Source of the DNA: Irpex lacteus
Taxonomy: Eukaryota > Basidiomycota > Agaricomycetes > Polyporales > Irpicaceae
Assembly (NCBI GenBank): GCA_001986395.2
Contig: MQVO02000065.1
Location: 1-64,000, forward strand
Direction: 5' to 3'
Length of the DNA stretch: 64,000 nt
Shown piece by piece: positions 52,901 to 64,000 of the stretch. The notes under the pieces were generated by a model. That model made no database searches. It saw only the letters and a program-made list of their open reading frames with translations, and had not been told where the DNA came from. How positions within the stretch are numbered: the first letter of the stretch is position 1; each line of letters opens with the position of its first letter. The position numbers were made by a program, and so were the translations under genes.

Positions 52901-54895
52901 TTACGACGATGGCGACCGTGGTAACCTGCGCATTATCACCGGGCTGCGACTGCGACGACGCTGACGGCGTGGGCCCTCGAAATCCGCATCCTCTTCGGTG
53001 TCTGATTCCTCTGGGAGCGACAATACCTGTTCGCGGTTTTCGTCACCTGTGTATTTCGTCCCAGAGTCGAAGAACTGAATATCTGCCATCGGCTGCAGCC
53101 TTTCTTTGTAGGAGACGTGGGTGTCGCGATCGACATGCCAGCCATCCCTCTTGAGCCTCCCGATGAGTACTACTCGCAGTCGCTTCATGCCAGCGGACTG
53201 CCTCTCCCGGAGTATGGTCTCCAAGCCATCTAGGAGTTCGTCATCGACCGTGGCTATACTGATTTGTAGCGTGTGCATATGAGGGAATGGGTGAGTGCCA
53301 TCCGGAAACCGGGCGAACAGGGAAGCGATATCGTCAAGGACAGAAGCGAGTTTGTAGAGACATAGGACACGCAGCTTTGACATTGACCGGATAGTATTGA
53401 GGGGTAGTATTCCACGGGGAGTGGCAGACCAGGTTGCCAATCGCCGAGAACCATGGAACGCAAACACTTCTATAGTATGCAGACCGGGGATGCCCTGCAA
53501 ATGCAGGTTATCTAGATATGTCTGTGTTTCTCCGCGCCGGGTCTCATCATCGGATGTGACATGCCGGATATGAATATTAAGACTTGAGTGGGATGGATAG
53601 TCGTCGATTTTCCGAATAGGGGAATTGGTAGGCCGTGTATATTCCAAGCCAGGAACGAGCTTAGTAGACCATAGACACGAGACCTTCATGTTCGGGTCAC
53701 CGTGATAACCATATCGATCTGTGTCTATAGAAGTTTGTCGTAAGACGACGATCTGTGAGTGCGTTAAGAAAGCCTGGTGCAGCCGAGGAAATATGGTCCC
53801 GAGAAGACGGCCGGAGATGCTCTTGCAAAGCCCTTGAACCAGGATATCAACGTCGAGTTGAGCGAGTGAAGGCAATACTAAGGATTCTAGAAGTCGAATA
53901 TGCGCTCCTGAGTCGGTGGCGCCTTTAAGTATCAAAGAGCGCAAGGAAGGAAGAGTCAGGCTCTCCGATTCGGAATCTGCAATGATATCGTGGTCGTCTG
54001 CGTTGTAGTGCCCAACGACATTGCATAGCTTAAGGGTCTGGAGATTCTGAAGCGGGCGCAGCTGTTGCAGTATGGCCGTCCATGGTTCGGTGGTGTCGCG
54101 CCGCACATTGTGTCTGATGGGTGCGTACGTTATGTCGAGGCTGGTGAGAGTGTGTGGAAGTGCCCATTCGAGTGGCAGAGTCGACGGCCAGGAGTAATCT
54201 TTGCCCACTCCGACTTTTAATGTCTGAAGCATGGGAAACATGGAGGATATCCTGGTGCAACGTTGCGCAGAAAATGTGGCGAGTGCGAACCTGCCAGAGA
54301 TAGTCAAATGGACAAGAGGCGGTGGATGCTCGTCTAAGATAGCCCATATGAGTCCATCGTCTGAGTTGTAGTAACGATGATCGGCACTTGAACAGCAAAA
54401 AGAGGTTATGCGCCCAGTATGACTGGACAGTGCTTGAAGAGCTTTCTGCGTCGAATAACAAGAATCATCAGAGTCATCAGAGCCATAGTAGGCCCGGGGA
54501 TGACAACTCCTGGGCCGACGGTGGATTGCCAAGAGACTCCAGTCAACTTGAATATCTGCTGAATGTGACCGCTCTAGGAAGCATTGTAGCAGTGCTCCCT
54601 CCTTCCAGTCTCCTTGTGTGTGATGGATAGTCGACCAGAAGCTCGGTGTTCCAAGAGTTACTGATCGCCAGTGACGACATACCTGCGCAAACCGCACGCG
54701 AGCCAGCATGCTATAGTCTGTGCTTGCGGCAGCATAGTCCAGTACCTGTAGTAGAACGTCCGGGCATAGTGCTGCTACCGGAAGGAATTCGTTCTGTTGG
54801 GACAGGAGGTTGCAGATGTCTTGCTTGAGTGCATCGATGCGATTGACTATCGCTTGCCGCTGAGATATTACGGAAGGATCGGAGAGGGAATGCAT
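52901..54895 (-). CDS. F-box domain protein, 664 aa, single exon
   Basis: The frame is intact from ATG 54895 (MHSLSDPSVISQRQ) to 52901. Residues 10-35 are a helical lead-in (RQAIVNRIDALKQDICNLLS). The F-box-like region follows at about 40-85: LPVAALCPDVLLQVLDYAAA, then FAQVCRHWRSVTLGTPSFWS. This is the common basidiomycete layout 'LP.E.L..I......VC..WR.....P.LWS'. The rest is a leucine-rich, repeat-like region (TSLDITYAP, LQTLKLCNVVG, LRSLILKGA, LAQLDVDILV) fitting a leucine-rich substrate-binding surface. The tail is acidic and then Arg/Ser-rich (RRQRRRSRSP), perhaps a nuclear signal. The likely role is an SCF ubiquitin ligase adaptor. It is not part of the tandem family in this window. Confidence 0.85.
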   Translation of the reverse strand: MHSLSDPSVISQRQAIVNRIDALKQDICNLLSQQNEFLPVAALCPDVLLQVLDYAAASTDYSMLARVRFAQVCRHWRSVTLGTPSFWSTIHHTQGDWKEGALLQCFLERSHSADIQVDWSLLAIHRRPRSCHPRAYYGSDDSDDSCYSTQKALQALSSHTGRITSFCCSSADHRYYNSDDGLIWAILDEHPPPLVHLTISGRFALATFSAQRCTRISSMFPMLQTLKVGVGKDYSWPSTLPLEWALPHTLTSLDITYAPIRHNVRRDTTEPWTAILQQLRPLQNLQTLKLCNVVGHYNADDHDIIADSESESLTLPSLRSLILKGATDSGAHIRLLESLVLPSLAQLDVDILVQGLCKSISGRLLGTIFPRLHQAFLTHSQIVVLRQTSIDTDRYGYHGDPNMKVSCLWSTKLVPGLEYTRPTNSPIRKIDDYPSHSSLNIHIRHVTSDDETRRGETQTYLDNLHLQGIPGLHTIEVFAFHGSRRLATWSATPRGILPLNTIRSMSKLRVLCLYKLASVLDDIASLFARFPDGTHPFPHMHTLQISIATVDDELLDGLETILRERQSAGMKRLRVVLIGRLKRDGWHVDRDTHVSYKERLQPMADIQFFDSGTKYTGDENREQVLSLPEESDTEEDADFEGPRRQRRRSRSPVIMRRLPRSPSS

Positions 54896-56069
54896 GTTTC
54901 TGCGCTAGAAAATGAACTTGAATATTGTGGGATTATATGAGAAGAGAAGAGAACCGTACAGCAATATTCCACAAAAGGGGGCACAAAGCTGCTGACCGCT
55001 AGTAAAGCGAGCTCTCATCTTTAGCGTGTACGTAGATAAATATGAGGTGACCACTCACACTGCGGGGTGAAGCGAGCTTTGGCCAGCTAGTATGATTGTT
55101 CTGATTGCACTTGGGGCGTGTGCTTGGCTATACCGGACGACGGGGCGTGTGCTTGGCTATACCGGACGACAGGTTGTTACAGCGGGTAAAAATAAATGAG
55201 AAGAGGACTGTACTGCGCGTTGGCCATGGAGGGAAACGGCGGGAGGGCTTACGTGGCTGTCGATTTCTCTACTCGAACTAAAAGCTCCTTAGCAACATAA
55301 AGAGGGTGAAGTTAGTACTGTGGGACACATCTTGCTGGGATTTGTTGGGAACGCACTGTCTGTGGACAACGATGGTCAACTGCCAAGTCATTAACGGCGT
55401 ATCGCACGCATGATCGATGCGAATAGATCTGTGCACGCTTCGCAGACGCTGTGTGTTGTAACGCGCCAATCATCACTCTGGCCACGATGCCATCGGCGCT
55501 GGCAACACAATCCACAAGTTGCGTTATGGGGTAGTCGCATAGTTATGTCGAGGTAACCTGAAACGTGAATTCTTCCTTAGAGAACACTTAACTTGTTGGA
55601 CACATCCCACATGACATCACGAGTCCTCAACTCCTCATACCAGTCAAAGAAAACATACCGCTATCGAACTTGCGCACACGCGTCTGATTCCATGACGCCC
55701 ACCGCACGCTGGGTGTATTATGTGGCAACAACCTCCAACAGAAAGCATTCCGAGCGGTCGTATTGCTCAATTGTAGCGATCGATATTTCCACGGGACAGT
55801 CCACGTTCGAAGAAAATGATGCATGATATGGGTGGAGGATTTGGATATGTTCGCATTTACACCCTCACCGGAATCAGAGAAAAAGCGATTGTGTGCGCAC
55901 CTAATTATAAAAACGACAGCCGTTAAGAAGGCGTTAGCAATGACTCGGAGAATACGACAGTAAAACTACTCACCCAAATGGTTCAACTTTCAATGCGAGT
56001 TTGTGCCCTGTATGAGACAACCTCGAATAACCCTGGAGTGTCGTTCGGGCCGTACTTAAGCTTCACTAG
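54896..56069. other. Intergenic
   Basis: A perfect 29-bp tandem duplication (55113-55141 and 55142-55170, starting GGGGCGTGTGCTTGGC) is the only clear feature. Frames at 55278-55826 show no family likeness. Confidence 0.5.
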
Positions 56070-57051
56070 TTACTGGCCATAGCTCAAACAAGGGAAACAC
56101 GATAACGAAGTCGGAAGAATCAAGATACATGTATTGGTAGAGCAGCAGTAATGAAACCATAACTTGAATGAGCGTTCTCTATTTGCCGACGGCAAATTGG
56201 CACTCCGACGCTTCAACGTTTCAACCTCTGCAATGTCAAGCGCGCGATATTCAGACGTAGTACGTTCGAATTCGATCCCAATGAATGCCAGTGCATTCTT
56301 TTTGACCGTACTCACTTTTGGCTCCCCTGCATGTGAGCTAGGACGAGGCTTAGGGAGCGTACTTACTAGAAGGAGGCTGTTATCGTAGCCCCACGGACCC
56401 GTGAGTTCTACGTTGTTGCTCACTGCCGTGATGACACGCTGATCATTTTTATGAGGTGTCCATAGCATAAACTACTCTGTTGAGAGACACATAGTCTCGA
56501 GATTCAGCCGAGTTTTCCAGTTTATTACATCAGTAAGATGCTGGGGCTCCTTACAATATGCTACATTTCAGTGGTGACCCAAGGACCCAGGGGACGAACT
56601 CACGAATGGCGCTATGTATCGCTCTTTTGCAAGGTACCAGTACGACTGCCCTTCCAGTGATGCTCTTCCTATCGATATCGCGTGCGACCTCAGCGAGTTG
56701 CATCAAGTACCACCCTAGACCCAAAATCACTCGGTCAGTATCGACACATGATGCTATCCAAACAGCGACAATCTGGTCCAACTCGCACACCCGATGAATC
56801 AGTGTTACCTGCTGGTCAATTACAATAGCCACGGCAGGCACGTCCATGGTTCGCCTCACATTTGTCACGGCATTTCGTTTTGGCTCGACTTCCAGAGCGC
56901 GCTCTACGGTCAACAAGTCATTTCTCCTCGGCGAGTCCAAGCTGATGTTAACTGGCTCCCAGGTCGTATTTGCTGATAACAATTTTCTCACAGGCGGTGT
57001 CCAGTCCTCAATATAATATTTACTTTGTTTGTTCTCACATGCGTATCCCAT
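56070..57051 (-). other. Possible unrecognised minus-strand gene or remnant
   Basis: Two adjacent frames (57051-56551, 166 codons, starting MGYACENKQSKYYIEDWTPP; and 56468-56070, 132 codons) might be exons of one gene. A possible donor (CAG/GTAACA) lies after VAIVIDQQ. I recognise no domain, and the phases cannot be fixed by eye. It could equally be decayed sequence. Confidence 0.25.
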
Positions 57052-57255
57052 TCGAAACAGTAGGTGTATGCCTTTGATTGCAGGGCGTCTTCAAGCTCCT
57101 GTTGTACAAGGTTCGCCGTACGACCCGGATCATACAAATCGCCCACTCATGGAGGTCACACGGTGATTCACAAAGACGCTAGGTTCCTTGATTCTTGATG
57201 TAAATGATAACAGAGTCGCTTACCAGCCGTCTTCACAACTTCGACCCACACCAGA

Positions 57256-57982
57256 ATGAGTTCCTCCCGAGATGATGAGGCCACGATATTGGTTCTGCAT
57301 GGTTCAGACTGGCAGGATGTAGATATACCTCTTCAAGTGATGGACCCAAACGACAATAGCTCAGTCGATGCCTTCTCGCAGCCCGTATCCCCGAGCGAAG
57401 CGACTTTGGATGGAACGCAAGTGCAGGATGCTGCTGTCAATCACGGAGCTCATGAGCCCAAAATCGGGGTACCACAGGCGGATAATGAAACGAATGGGAC
57501 ACAGGCAACCAATCAGACGGATGGAATGTCCAAAAGTACGCATACTACTCTCTCTTTGAAGGTGTGCACACGAAAACTGACCACACTGTGTAGAACTCCA
57601 CAAGCCCAAGCGCAACATTCCGTGGCCCGTCCCTCACATTATTGTCGATTACAACGGGAGGAAGTATGCATGGGGTAGAGCCGCCCTGCAAGAAACCGGG
57701 TACAATGTAAGTGTCCTTTCGTGGCGATCTTGTATTTGTTCCTATTCACGAGACGTCGTGCAGAAAACCTGTGAGCTCTTCGCGACGGAGTATTGCTCAG
57801 ACTTGCGCACTGGCAAGCGATACATGTTTGGAGTGAACATGAAACTTTTGGCCTCACTGTATCATACTCACAACTGTGGCGACGAAGGATTCGTGACACT
57901 CCAGAGGGTGGGTTGGGATGCAATTTTGGAGAACGTGATGGAGATCATCATTGTGTCCCCACCTAACAGTGAGTTCTCCTAA
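57256..57982 (+). CDS. Small protein of unknown family, paralog A
   Basis: The exons are about 57256-57535, 57594-57706 and 57764-57982. An alternative last intron (57970-58034) would change only the final residues. The N-terminal half is low-complexity and acidic. The C-terminal half has a compact region: IPWPVPHIIVDYNGRKYAWG, KTCELFATEYCSDLRTGKRY, GVNMKLLASL and GFVTLQRVGWDAILENVMEI. The gene at 58458 has the same skeleton (WPVPQVIISFDG..AWGREGLK..GWIRLQPIGWAELIDNVIEI) and intron positions, so the two are tandem duplicates. The beta-rich spacing might be ubiquitin-like, but I cannot name the family. It has no signal peptide or membrane span. Confidence 0.6.
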
Positions 57983-58457
57983 CGTTGATGGACACTGGGA
58001 AAGGATGAAACGCTGATAATCTTCGTCTTACTAGCGTGATAGTGATAGTGTAACTTGCTCCGCTATGAGATGTGTAGACTCAGGGCTGAATAGAAACAAC
58101 CAAGACGCCCATCCTTGTAATGCGTCGGTGATGTGCTGTGGTTCCTCGTGACAGACTGTATCTCAGTTGTGGCTCAAGTGATAACCTCCTGTCTTTGCGC
58201 CAGCTTGCAGAATATATACAAAGAGATAAGTTCATGTTCGTTCACGCGGCGAGCTACGCCATAGTGGAGAAAGTTAGATTTCAGCAAGCGCAGAGCAGTA
58301 CTACATAAACCCAGGTGCGTGGTCACTCAGGCCGTCACTCTCACACAAACCGATAGCCGCAATTCCGTGAACTCCGGGTAATACGCCACCCATTCGTATT
58401 GCGATATAATCTGCACGTCTAGGACGGTATTTTAAAGCTCCGGATAATCTGTTCCCT
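57983..58457. other. Intergenic between the two small paralogs
   Basis: 475 bp with no feature I can support. Confidence 0.4.
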
Positions 58458-58984
58458 ATGGAAAACGATGAGCTTGACCAGAAGACAATCACTTCTGCTA
58501 CTCAACCAGACGAGATTCCAGGTGCGTGTACACATACTGTGTTGTGCTCTTGACGATGTTAACTCTGGCAGAGCAGTTGTCACCAGTAGCTGGCCCGTCC
58601 CTCAAGTCATTATTTCCTTCGACGGAGAAAACAGGGGGAAGTCCGCTTGGGGCAGGGAAGGACTGAAGAGGATCGGGTATCCAGTGCGTTCATTACACTC
58701 TACAGACCGCAAAGTCACGAACGAGCATGATATTGGTTTAGGAGGCCGCGAAATTTTTTTGCAAAGTATACGTCTATAACAGCGTGCGAGATGGACCCAA
58801 ATGGCAGAAGTTCTTGGATAAGCATTACATGCGGATCCGTATTATGGGCAGATTCCGCGACCAGTACGGGCAGGGATTGGATGAGGGATGGATACGGCTG
58901 CAGCCAATCGGTTGGGCAGAGCTGATTGACAATGTTATCGAGATCCTAGTGGTCTACGACGAGACTGTACCACTACAGAAATAA
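58458..58984 (+). CDS. Small protein of unknown family, paralog B
   Basis: The exons are 58458-58521, 58577-58683 and 58742-58984 (137 aa; phases agree). It is shorter at the N-terminus than paralog A (MENDELDQKTITSATQPDEIP) but has the same C-terminal region: WPVPQVIISFDG, SAWGREGLKRIGYP, EAAKFFCKVYVYN, WIRLQPIGWAELIDNVIEI. The acceptor at 58576 was chosen because it alone keeps the frame of the conserved block; the nearer AG at 58570 does not. The function is unknown. Confidence 0.6.
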
Positions 58985-59090
58985 TTAGCCGGGTGTACGA
59001 TGCGTGAATTATGGGCGTACCTACTGTCTAAGAAAGAGAAAATAGTGATTATAGAATCACATACAGAAGGGCCAAAACTAGTCTTGCTTC

Positions 59091-61972
59091 TCAGAAATTA
59101 AAAGCATCGCTTCGCCATCCATCATCCACCACCTCCTCTCGTTCGCTCTGGCTCTCCCTCCTGACCGCATGTTGCACCTCTGCTCTCAGTCCGGTACCCC
59201 TCTCAATAGCGGCCTCCTCCGTTCCAGTCGCCCCGTCAACTCGCGACTGAATCTGGTTTAACGCATCCCTGGCGGGTTCACGTGGCCCATAGCGTTCTTC
59301 TTCGCCATGACCGTCGTGGGGACCACCCTTTCCCGGTAGAATCTGTTCTCCAACACCGATGGCGAGCATACTCTCTTCAACGGGGTCCGCCACATCGGAC
59401 CCATCGACCGCATCGGCAGCAAATGTCAGGTTGGTCCGCACAATCCCCTTGGCAGTCGTTTTGGTATGAGTCTCTACCAGTGGTGTTTCCTCATTCTCGT
59501 CACGATATTCGGGTTCCTCTGCAGACTCATCGGAAAGGCCGGTCAGCACTCGCCAAACCGCATTGATATAATCTCCGGTCGCCAGCTCTCTTCGTGAATC
59601 TAGTGCCGATCGATGTGCGCCTCGCACGACCTTTCCACCAACGTCAGCCAAAGACTCCAATAGAGCATGGGCTTGATTTCGGAGGACCCAAGCTGTGGCT
59701 AGTCTGCCAACAGGAGCGGCCAAAGGTTGTAAGAACAGCTTATTGAGTATCCAATGCTTGCTTATGTCCAACGAGAGTTGAAGGCCGGGGACATCGACGC
59801 GTACGTCGCGCACGAAGAATAACGGCTGGTCATCGACGTTGTTCCCGTATTCATCGTTTGGAGGGAACTGCAGTTCAAACTCGAAGTTCAATCCCTCGTC
59901 CTTTGCCCCACGACTTCCAACGTCCACACTAGCAAGCCCTTCGTCCTCGTACCCAAGCCAGCTGAGCCACTGGTTCGATCCGAATAGACGGTAGCATGCA
60001 TAGTATGCAACGTTCCGCGCGCTGACACGAATGCCTTGAACGCTGACTCGCAACTTCGTGTGGGTCTGCATGCCGTTGTACTCGACAGCGGGGATGATGG
60101 CCTCCGCCTCGGGATGGACTTCTGACATATCCAGGTGCAGCTCTGTCCAGTTCTGCACGTGTATATGATCCGGCACGAGTGATAGTTGAGCTGAAGAGGG
60201 TGTTAGGTAGAGGGTGTCGATGGCTGCGTCGAGAGAGTTGGACCGGAACTCTACGCGAGGCACAGGGATGACGTGGAGGGCGCGCAGGAGGCGGGGGAGA
60301 AGCCACTGGAGGACATCGCGCTGTAGCTGATTGCGAAGCCGTCTTTTGCTTTCTTCGAGCTGTCCAGGCGCCTGACGGACCAATTTATAGGTGTAATTCG
60401 AAAGTGAAGTAGAGAGAGCGGATACGGCTCCGATAAACCTATTCGCTGTCCTGTCGTTGCTGATTCCGTCTAGCAGCACGTCGGTCTCGTGTATGAGATC
60501 TCGTATATGCTGCGCCCAGGGCCTATCGGAACGCGAGGCTTTATTCATGAGATGATGAGCGCGATCGTATAGGGCCTCTGCATTGTGCTGTCCGACTGAA
60601 GAAGTTGCGTACTGAGGGCTGTCCAGAGCTTGGTCGAGCCACGAACTGAGGTCTGCAAAGAAGACGCGTAGCTCATGAAGTTCGTCATTCTCGGCTGTCA
60701 AGTCTGAAGGGAGCTTTCCGACGTCCACGATGATCGCCTGCAAACAGTTGGCCCAACTGTCTACGGATCGTCCGGATGCTGAACGCGAAATTAGAGTTGC
60801 AAGGTGGGTGAGGGCTTGGGAGAGATGAGGGTCGGTCCAGAGAATGGGGGTGATAGTAGGGGCTTTAGCATCGGCGAGGGCAACGCTGATATCACTCAGT
60901 CTGCTCGCATAGTCCTGGAATAAATATAGAAGTGTTCGCAAGGCAGCTTGATAATCAGGATTGGAATGGGCCTGAGCAATCGCCTAGAGTAAGAAAATGT
61001 CAGCAAGCGTATACTGCGGTGTGAGAATATTCGCGACCTGTTGAAGACGGCCTACGACTGCTTCCTTGGTTCTCTCAGGACTTTCGGTGCTGAGATGATT
61101 CCATCTTGTCTGAGTTTCTTCGGAAACTGCTGACACTTCGTTCACTACTTCGTCGCGCGCTACCTCTGCGTTAATCTTGACGTCTTCCAACGTAGCACCC
61201 TCCGGACGAAGAGCTTCTTCCACTTTATCTGCTGAGGCTTCAACGGTAGCTGCAATTCGTCCGACGTCTGCAGCGGTATCTGCAACTATCTCCCGTGCAA
61301 CCTTGAACAAGTCAGAGAGTATAATGCGAAACGTGGACGAGGTGAGGAGTATTGTGGACAGTTGGCGGATAGACTGTATGATGGTCCTGACATCTGACTC
61401 CGCTTCCTCCCTCGAAGGTATCTGTCCGACTGCAAAGAGAGATTAGTTGGGACGTTCGAGTAAGATTCCACTAGACGTACCAACATCTTGGACTTCTAGA
61501 GAACTACTTTTATTAGCGTTGACTATAACGTCCGCATGCACGGGAACGGCGGGTATCTTGGAGACTTCGTATATAAGTTCTTGAAGTTCATTATCGTCTA
61601 TAGAAGAGATGAGACATCGTATATCTGGGTGCGACAGCAAGTGAAATCACCATTCTTCTCCAAACCGAGCTGTAACAAGATTTCCAAGAGAGTACGCAAG
61701 TCCGAAACAACTTGCTTCCCCTGCTCACTCAAGGTTCCATACGATTGGTTCGGCGACGTCGAGCGTAGCAATGACTGGATGACTCTGTTGAGCTGGTCCT
61801 GAGATGGCAGCTTCCCAGTCTTCAGCGCAGCCACCACGTCGGCTAGCTTTTCCAACTGTGTCTGAGAGGGTAAGTATTCATTGGCAGCAGCATTGACGCG
61901 GTCCTTAGGCAGGAGAGGGTCGCGGTCTTTGCTGTCTTTGTGCCGTCTACAACACGAGAAGAATAAGCCCAT
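59091..61972 (-). CDS. HAM1-like domain protein with lipidated N-terminus, 907 aa
   Basis: Exons on the minus strand are 61972-61651, 61597-61481, 61429-61038 and 60983-59091, with phases that add up. The start is the ATG giving MGLFFSCCRRHK. Gly2 with Ser6 and the Cys7-Cys8 pair is a classic dual N-myristoylation/palmitoylation signal, so membrane attachment is likely. DPLLPK, found early in this fungal family, follows. Exon 3 is helical (VARDEVVNEVSAVSEETQTRWNHL). The long last exon has the large helical and beta-rich body (LHVIPVPRVEFRSNSLDAAI, then QFPPNDEYGNNVDDQPLFFV) that I associate with fungal HAM1-like N- and C-terminal domains, thought to be lipid-binding-like. The tail is acidic. 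The last intron has an unusual GTCGCG donor. The cellular role is not established. Confidence 0.7.
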
Positions 61973-62559
61973 TTTCACCTCGAATTCTAGCCAAAGGGCT
62001 GGTGGTTGTGATGAACGTTGAGAACATAGTCAAGTGGTATGAACTCGATTGCGTCGAGGATGATGTTCTCAGAGGAGTGGAGTTGCCTATGAGCGGAATC
62101 GCCGCCACAGGCGACATTTGTTTGGAGGTATTTGTTTGATGCAAGAGGGGGGCGGTACGAAATATTTCGGCACCAACCGCAGGAATTTTAAAGGTCCGAC
62201 AAGGGGGGGGGTACCCCCCGACTTACCTTATTCGTCTATGATCGGGAGCCTAAATCTGGGACCCTTGGTACTCCTCAACCCGTCGCCAGTGTAAGTCTCA
62301 ATACCTTCGGATTTTGGTGCCACTTGGTAGGTTTACATCATACGCCCAGCAGACAGCGCAATTGGAAAGGAATAATGAGTGTGTGATATTATTGAGCCAA
62401 ATTTGGAGAAATGTAAGATAGTCACGGTGCTCTATGCAACTAGTAGTAGTATGTATGGTAAGCGTAAACCTCGACGACCTGTACTCGTCAAAGCATCAAA
62501 CGGTGCATATGGTACCGAGAATTGAAAAGAGTACTATAGCAAAGATCAATGAACGCGAG
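61973..62559. other. Intergenic
   Basis: A G9 run followed by TACCCCCC lies at about 62200-62218. No gene is seen. It probably holds the promoter of the HAM1-like gene. Confidence 0.4.
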
Positions 62560-62896
62560 CACGTTTCGAAGGACGAAGTGCTGGTGACGGCGACCTGTCG
62601 CTTGTTGTTCGTGCCAGTGTTTGCGGCCCCGGACTTCAAGATGGTGACGTCGATTTTAGGAGGTATCTTATTGGCAGGAATACCAATTCCGACTGCGTGC
62701 TTTGCGCAGGAAAGAAAGTCTGCGCGACGTGGAATGGTGGAGCCGATGGACCACCAGACAGGTTAGGGAAGGCAGGGAAAGACGGATTGAAGTTGGATGG
62801 CAGTGCGCCGTCAAGATTAAGCTGTAGATTTGAATATGTGAAGGAGAGTTGTGGCTCCGCGGGTGAGCTTGCAGTTGGTTCAAGCTCGGAGTCCAT
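62500..62896 (-). CDS. Hypothetical short protein, low confidence
   Basis: From ATG 62896: MDSELEPTASSPAEPQLSFT, then a Pro/Asn/Phe-rich stretch to AQSTQSEL. A GTATTC..AAG intron of about 50 bp would join it to SGAANTGTNNKRQ and a hydrophobic end (SLIFAIVLFSILGTI). Without the intron it stops at 62636. No domain is recognised. The exact 3' end is uncertain. Confidence 0.3.
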
Positions 62897-63116
62897 GCTA
62901 GAAGATTAGCCGGCCAGATGAGACGGGCGAGTTGATAAACTTAGAGTTGAATATAGAGGAAAAGAGCGATTAGATGATTGATTATGAATATTGTAGAGGT
63001 GTGCTCCTGCCCAACACCTCGAGAGCGAAGACAGGAGCCAGGTGCTAAAGCTAAAGGACGACGAGGTGCTCAATGAGCGGTACGCGACGCGTCATATTTA
63101 CCGTTACTAGCAATCA

Positions 63117-63140
63117 CCCGTGCACTGCACGGGAATCTGG
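63117..63140 (+). mobile_element. Possible Helitron 3' end
   Basis: The palindrome CCCGTGCA-C-TGCACGGG (63117-63133) is followed by AATCTGG and then T. A GC-rich hairpin a few bases before a CTRR end next to a T is the hallmark of Helitron 3' ends. I cannot place a matching 5' TC end or any Rep/helicase frame upstream, so at most it is a non-autonomous remnant. Confidence 0.35.
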
Positions 63141-64000
63141 TTTGGAAGATGCAGAGGGTGTTCGTCGCGGCGACAGAGGAGAATAATTGTACTGCGCCCA
63201 TCCCTGCTGGCCTCCGCGCCTTCGGCGCTTCGGCCAGCAGTGACAGGCGCGCCTTATTTTCGACGGTGTACTTACTTATGTTGTAAGCTAAAGGTGTTCT
63301 GAATTCGAAGAGGCAGCGGCAGCCAATATTATATAAGAAACATATTTCATGTAGTGGAAGCCGACAATGAAGCGGCGTGAAGCTGACGTGAAGTCGCGAA
63401 GGCGAAGGCGAAAGAATATTCTGGACACAGGCTCAAGTGAGTACCCAATCGTATTTTGTGTTTGTCTCTATCCAATCAGAAGACGTGTTTATCTCGACGT
63501 GTCAGCCAATGAAGAAGCCGAAATGTCGACGCGGTGGAGCGACCGCGTTTCTCTTTATAATAAAGAGGATTTGCATCCCACTAGATCACGTGAAGAACTC
63601 GGCATGCCAATAGTGCACCACCATTGACATAGAAGAAATTTTTAACCACACATAGAGTGTATATATTCTACTAGTCGTATGTCACTGAAATACCGAATCG
63701 TGTTCAAAGCCACAATACAAAGTTTTGACAACTTCGTGTAGAAACCTCTTAACTGAGACCCCGAGCACCGGTTTGGCAGGGTACCCGACAGCTGTCAGTA
63801 ACCCCGATTTGTATCTCGCCCCCCTCTTGGTTTGATGCGCCGCCTGATGCGCCCCTTTTGTCTACTCGTCCCTGAATCGCAGGACTAGAATCAACTCCGA
63901 AGTGACTTTAGATCTCCGTTAATCATGTGTGGTGGAGAATGCGTGCCTGCATTCAAGTTCCTGCCAGCGTTGGCTTACCACCACCACTTCCATAGCTTGT
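63141..64000. other. Intergenic with one strong hairpin
   Basis: 63204-63240 forms a hairpin (CTGCTGGCC pairs with GGCCAGCAG; inside it GCGCC pairs with GGCGC). No gene is convincing up to the window end. Confidence 0.5.

Overview
The window looks like a gene-poor, repeat-rich accessory region of a basidiomycete mushroom genome (Agaricomycotina). Reasons: the introns are 50-65 bp with GT..AG ends; there are fungal Zn(II)2Cys6 regulators, several F-box-like proteins and a HAM1-like protein; and the transposons are a Ty3/Gypsy chromovirus and a Tad-like LINE with an RNase H domain. All gene models were spliced by eye and kept only where the exon phases add up.

Layout. (1) 1-15700 and 39250-51760 form one tandemly duplicated array. 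The repeating order is: Zn2Cys6 regulator (minus), a run of ~200-260 bp intergenic modules, a securin-like gene or securin/kinase chimeric pseudogene (plus), then an F-box-like gene (plus). Intact members are three Zn2Cys6 genes (9133-10535, 40193-41464, 47636-49042), three F-box-like genes (7032-8525, 14093-15698, 44886-46461) and one full securin-like gene (49900-51758). Decayed members are two F-box-like copies and three chimeras in which the 5' end of the securin gene runs into a broken protein kinase (a CHK2/Rad53-like type is my best guess). Further headless kinase remnants occur as well. (2) 15876-39247 is a nested transposon block inserted just downstream of one F-box-like gene. A full-length LINE (15889-39234, 13-bp target-site duplication, A9 tail) carries three later insertions: an 11.6-kb chromovirus with identical 437-bp LTRs (18542-30148), a 2.3-kb AT-rich element with short terminal inverted repeats (30985-33309), and a 1.8-kb element with terminal inverted repeats (36253-38042). 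Taking the three insertions out, each with one copy of its target duplication, gives one LINE ORF2 of 1597 codons in frame. (3) 51760-64000 is a more ordinary stretch: a 664-aa F-box protein (minus), two small paralogous genes of unknown family (57256-57982, 58458-58984), a four-exon HAM1-like gene with a likely lipidated N-terminus (59091-61972, minus), and a possible Helitron 3' end near 63117-63140.

How the genes may relate. Securin, a checkpoint-type kinase, F-box proteins (SCF ubiquitin ligase adaptors) and a DNA-binding regulator all suit cell-cycle control. In the array, though, only one securin copy is whole and every kinase copy is broken, so a working system is not shown. The chromovirus is the youngest feature. 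It carries an unrecognised third ORF of 672 aa whose last codons contain the polypurine tract and run into the 3' LTR.
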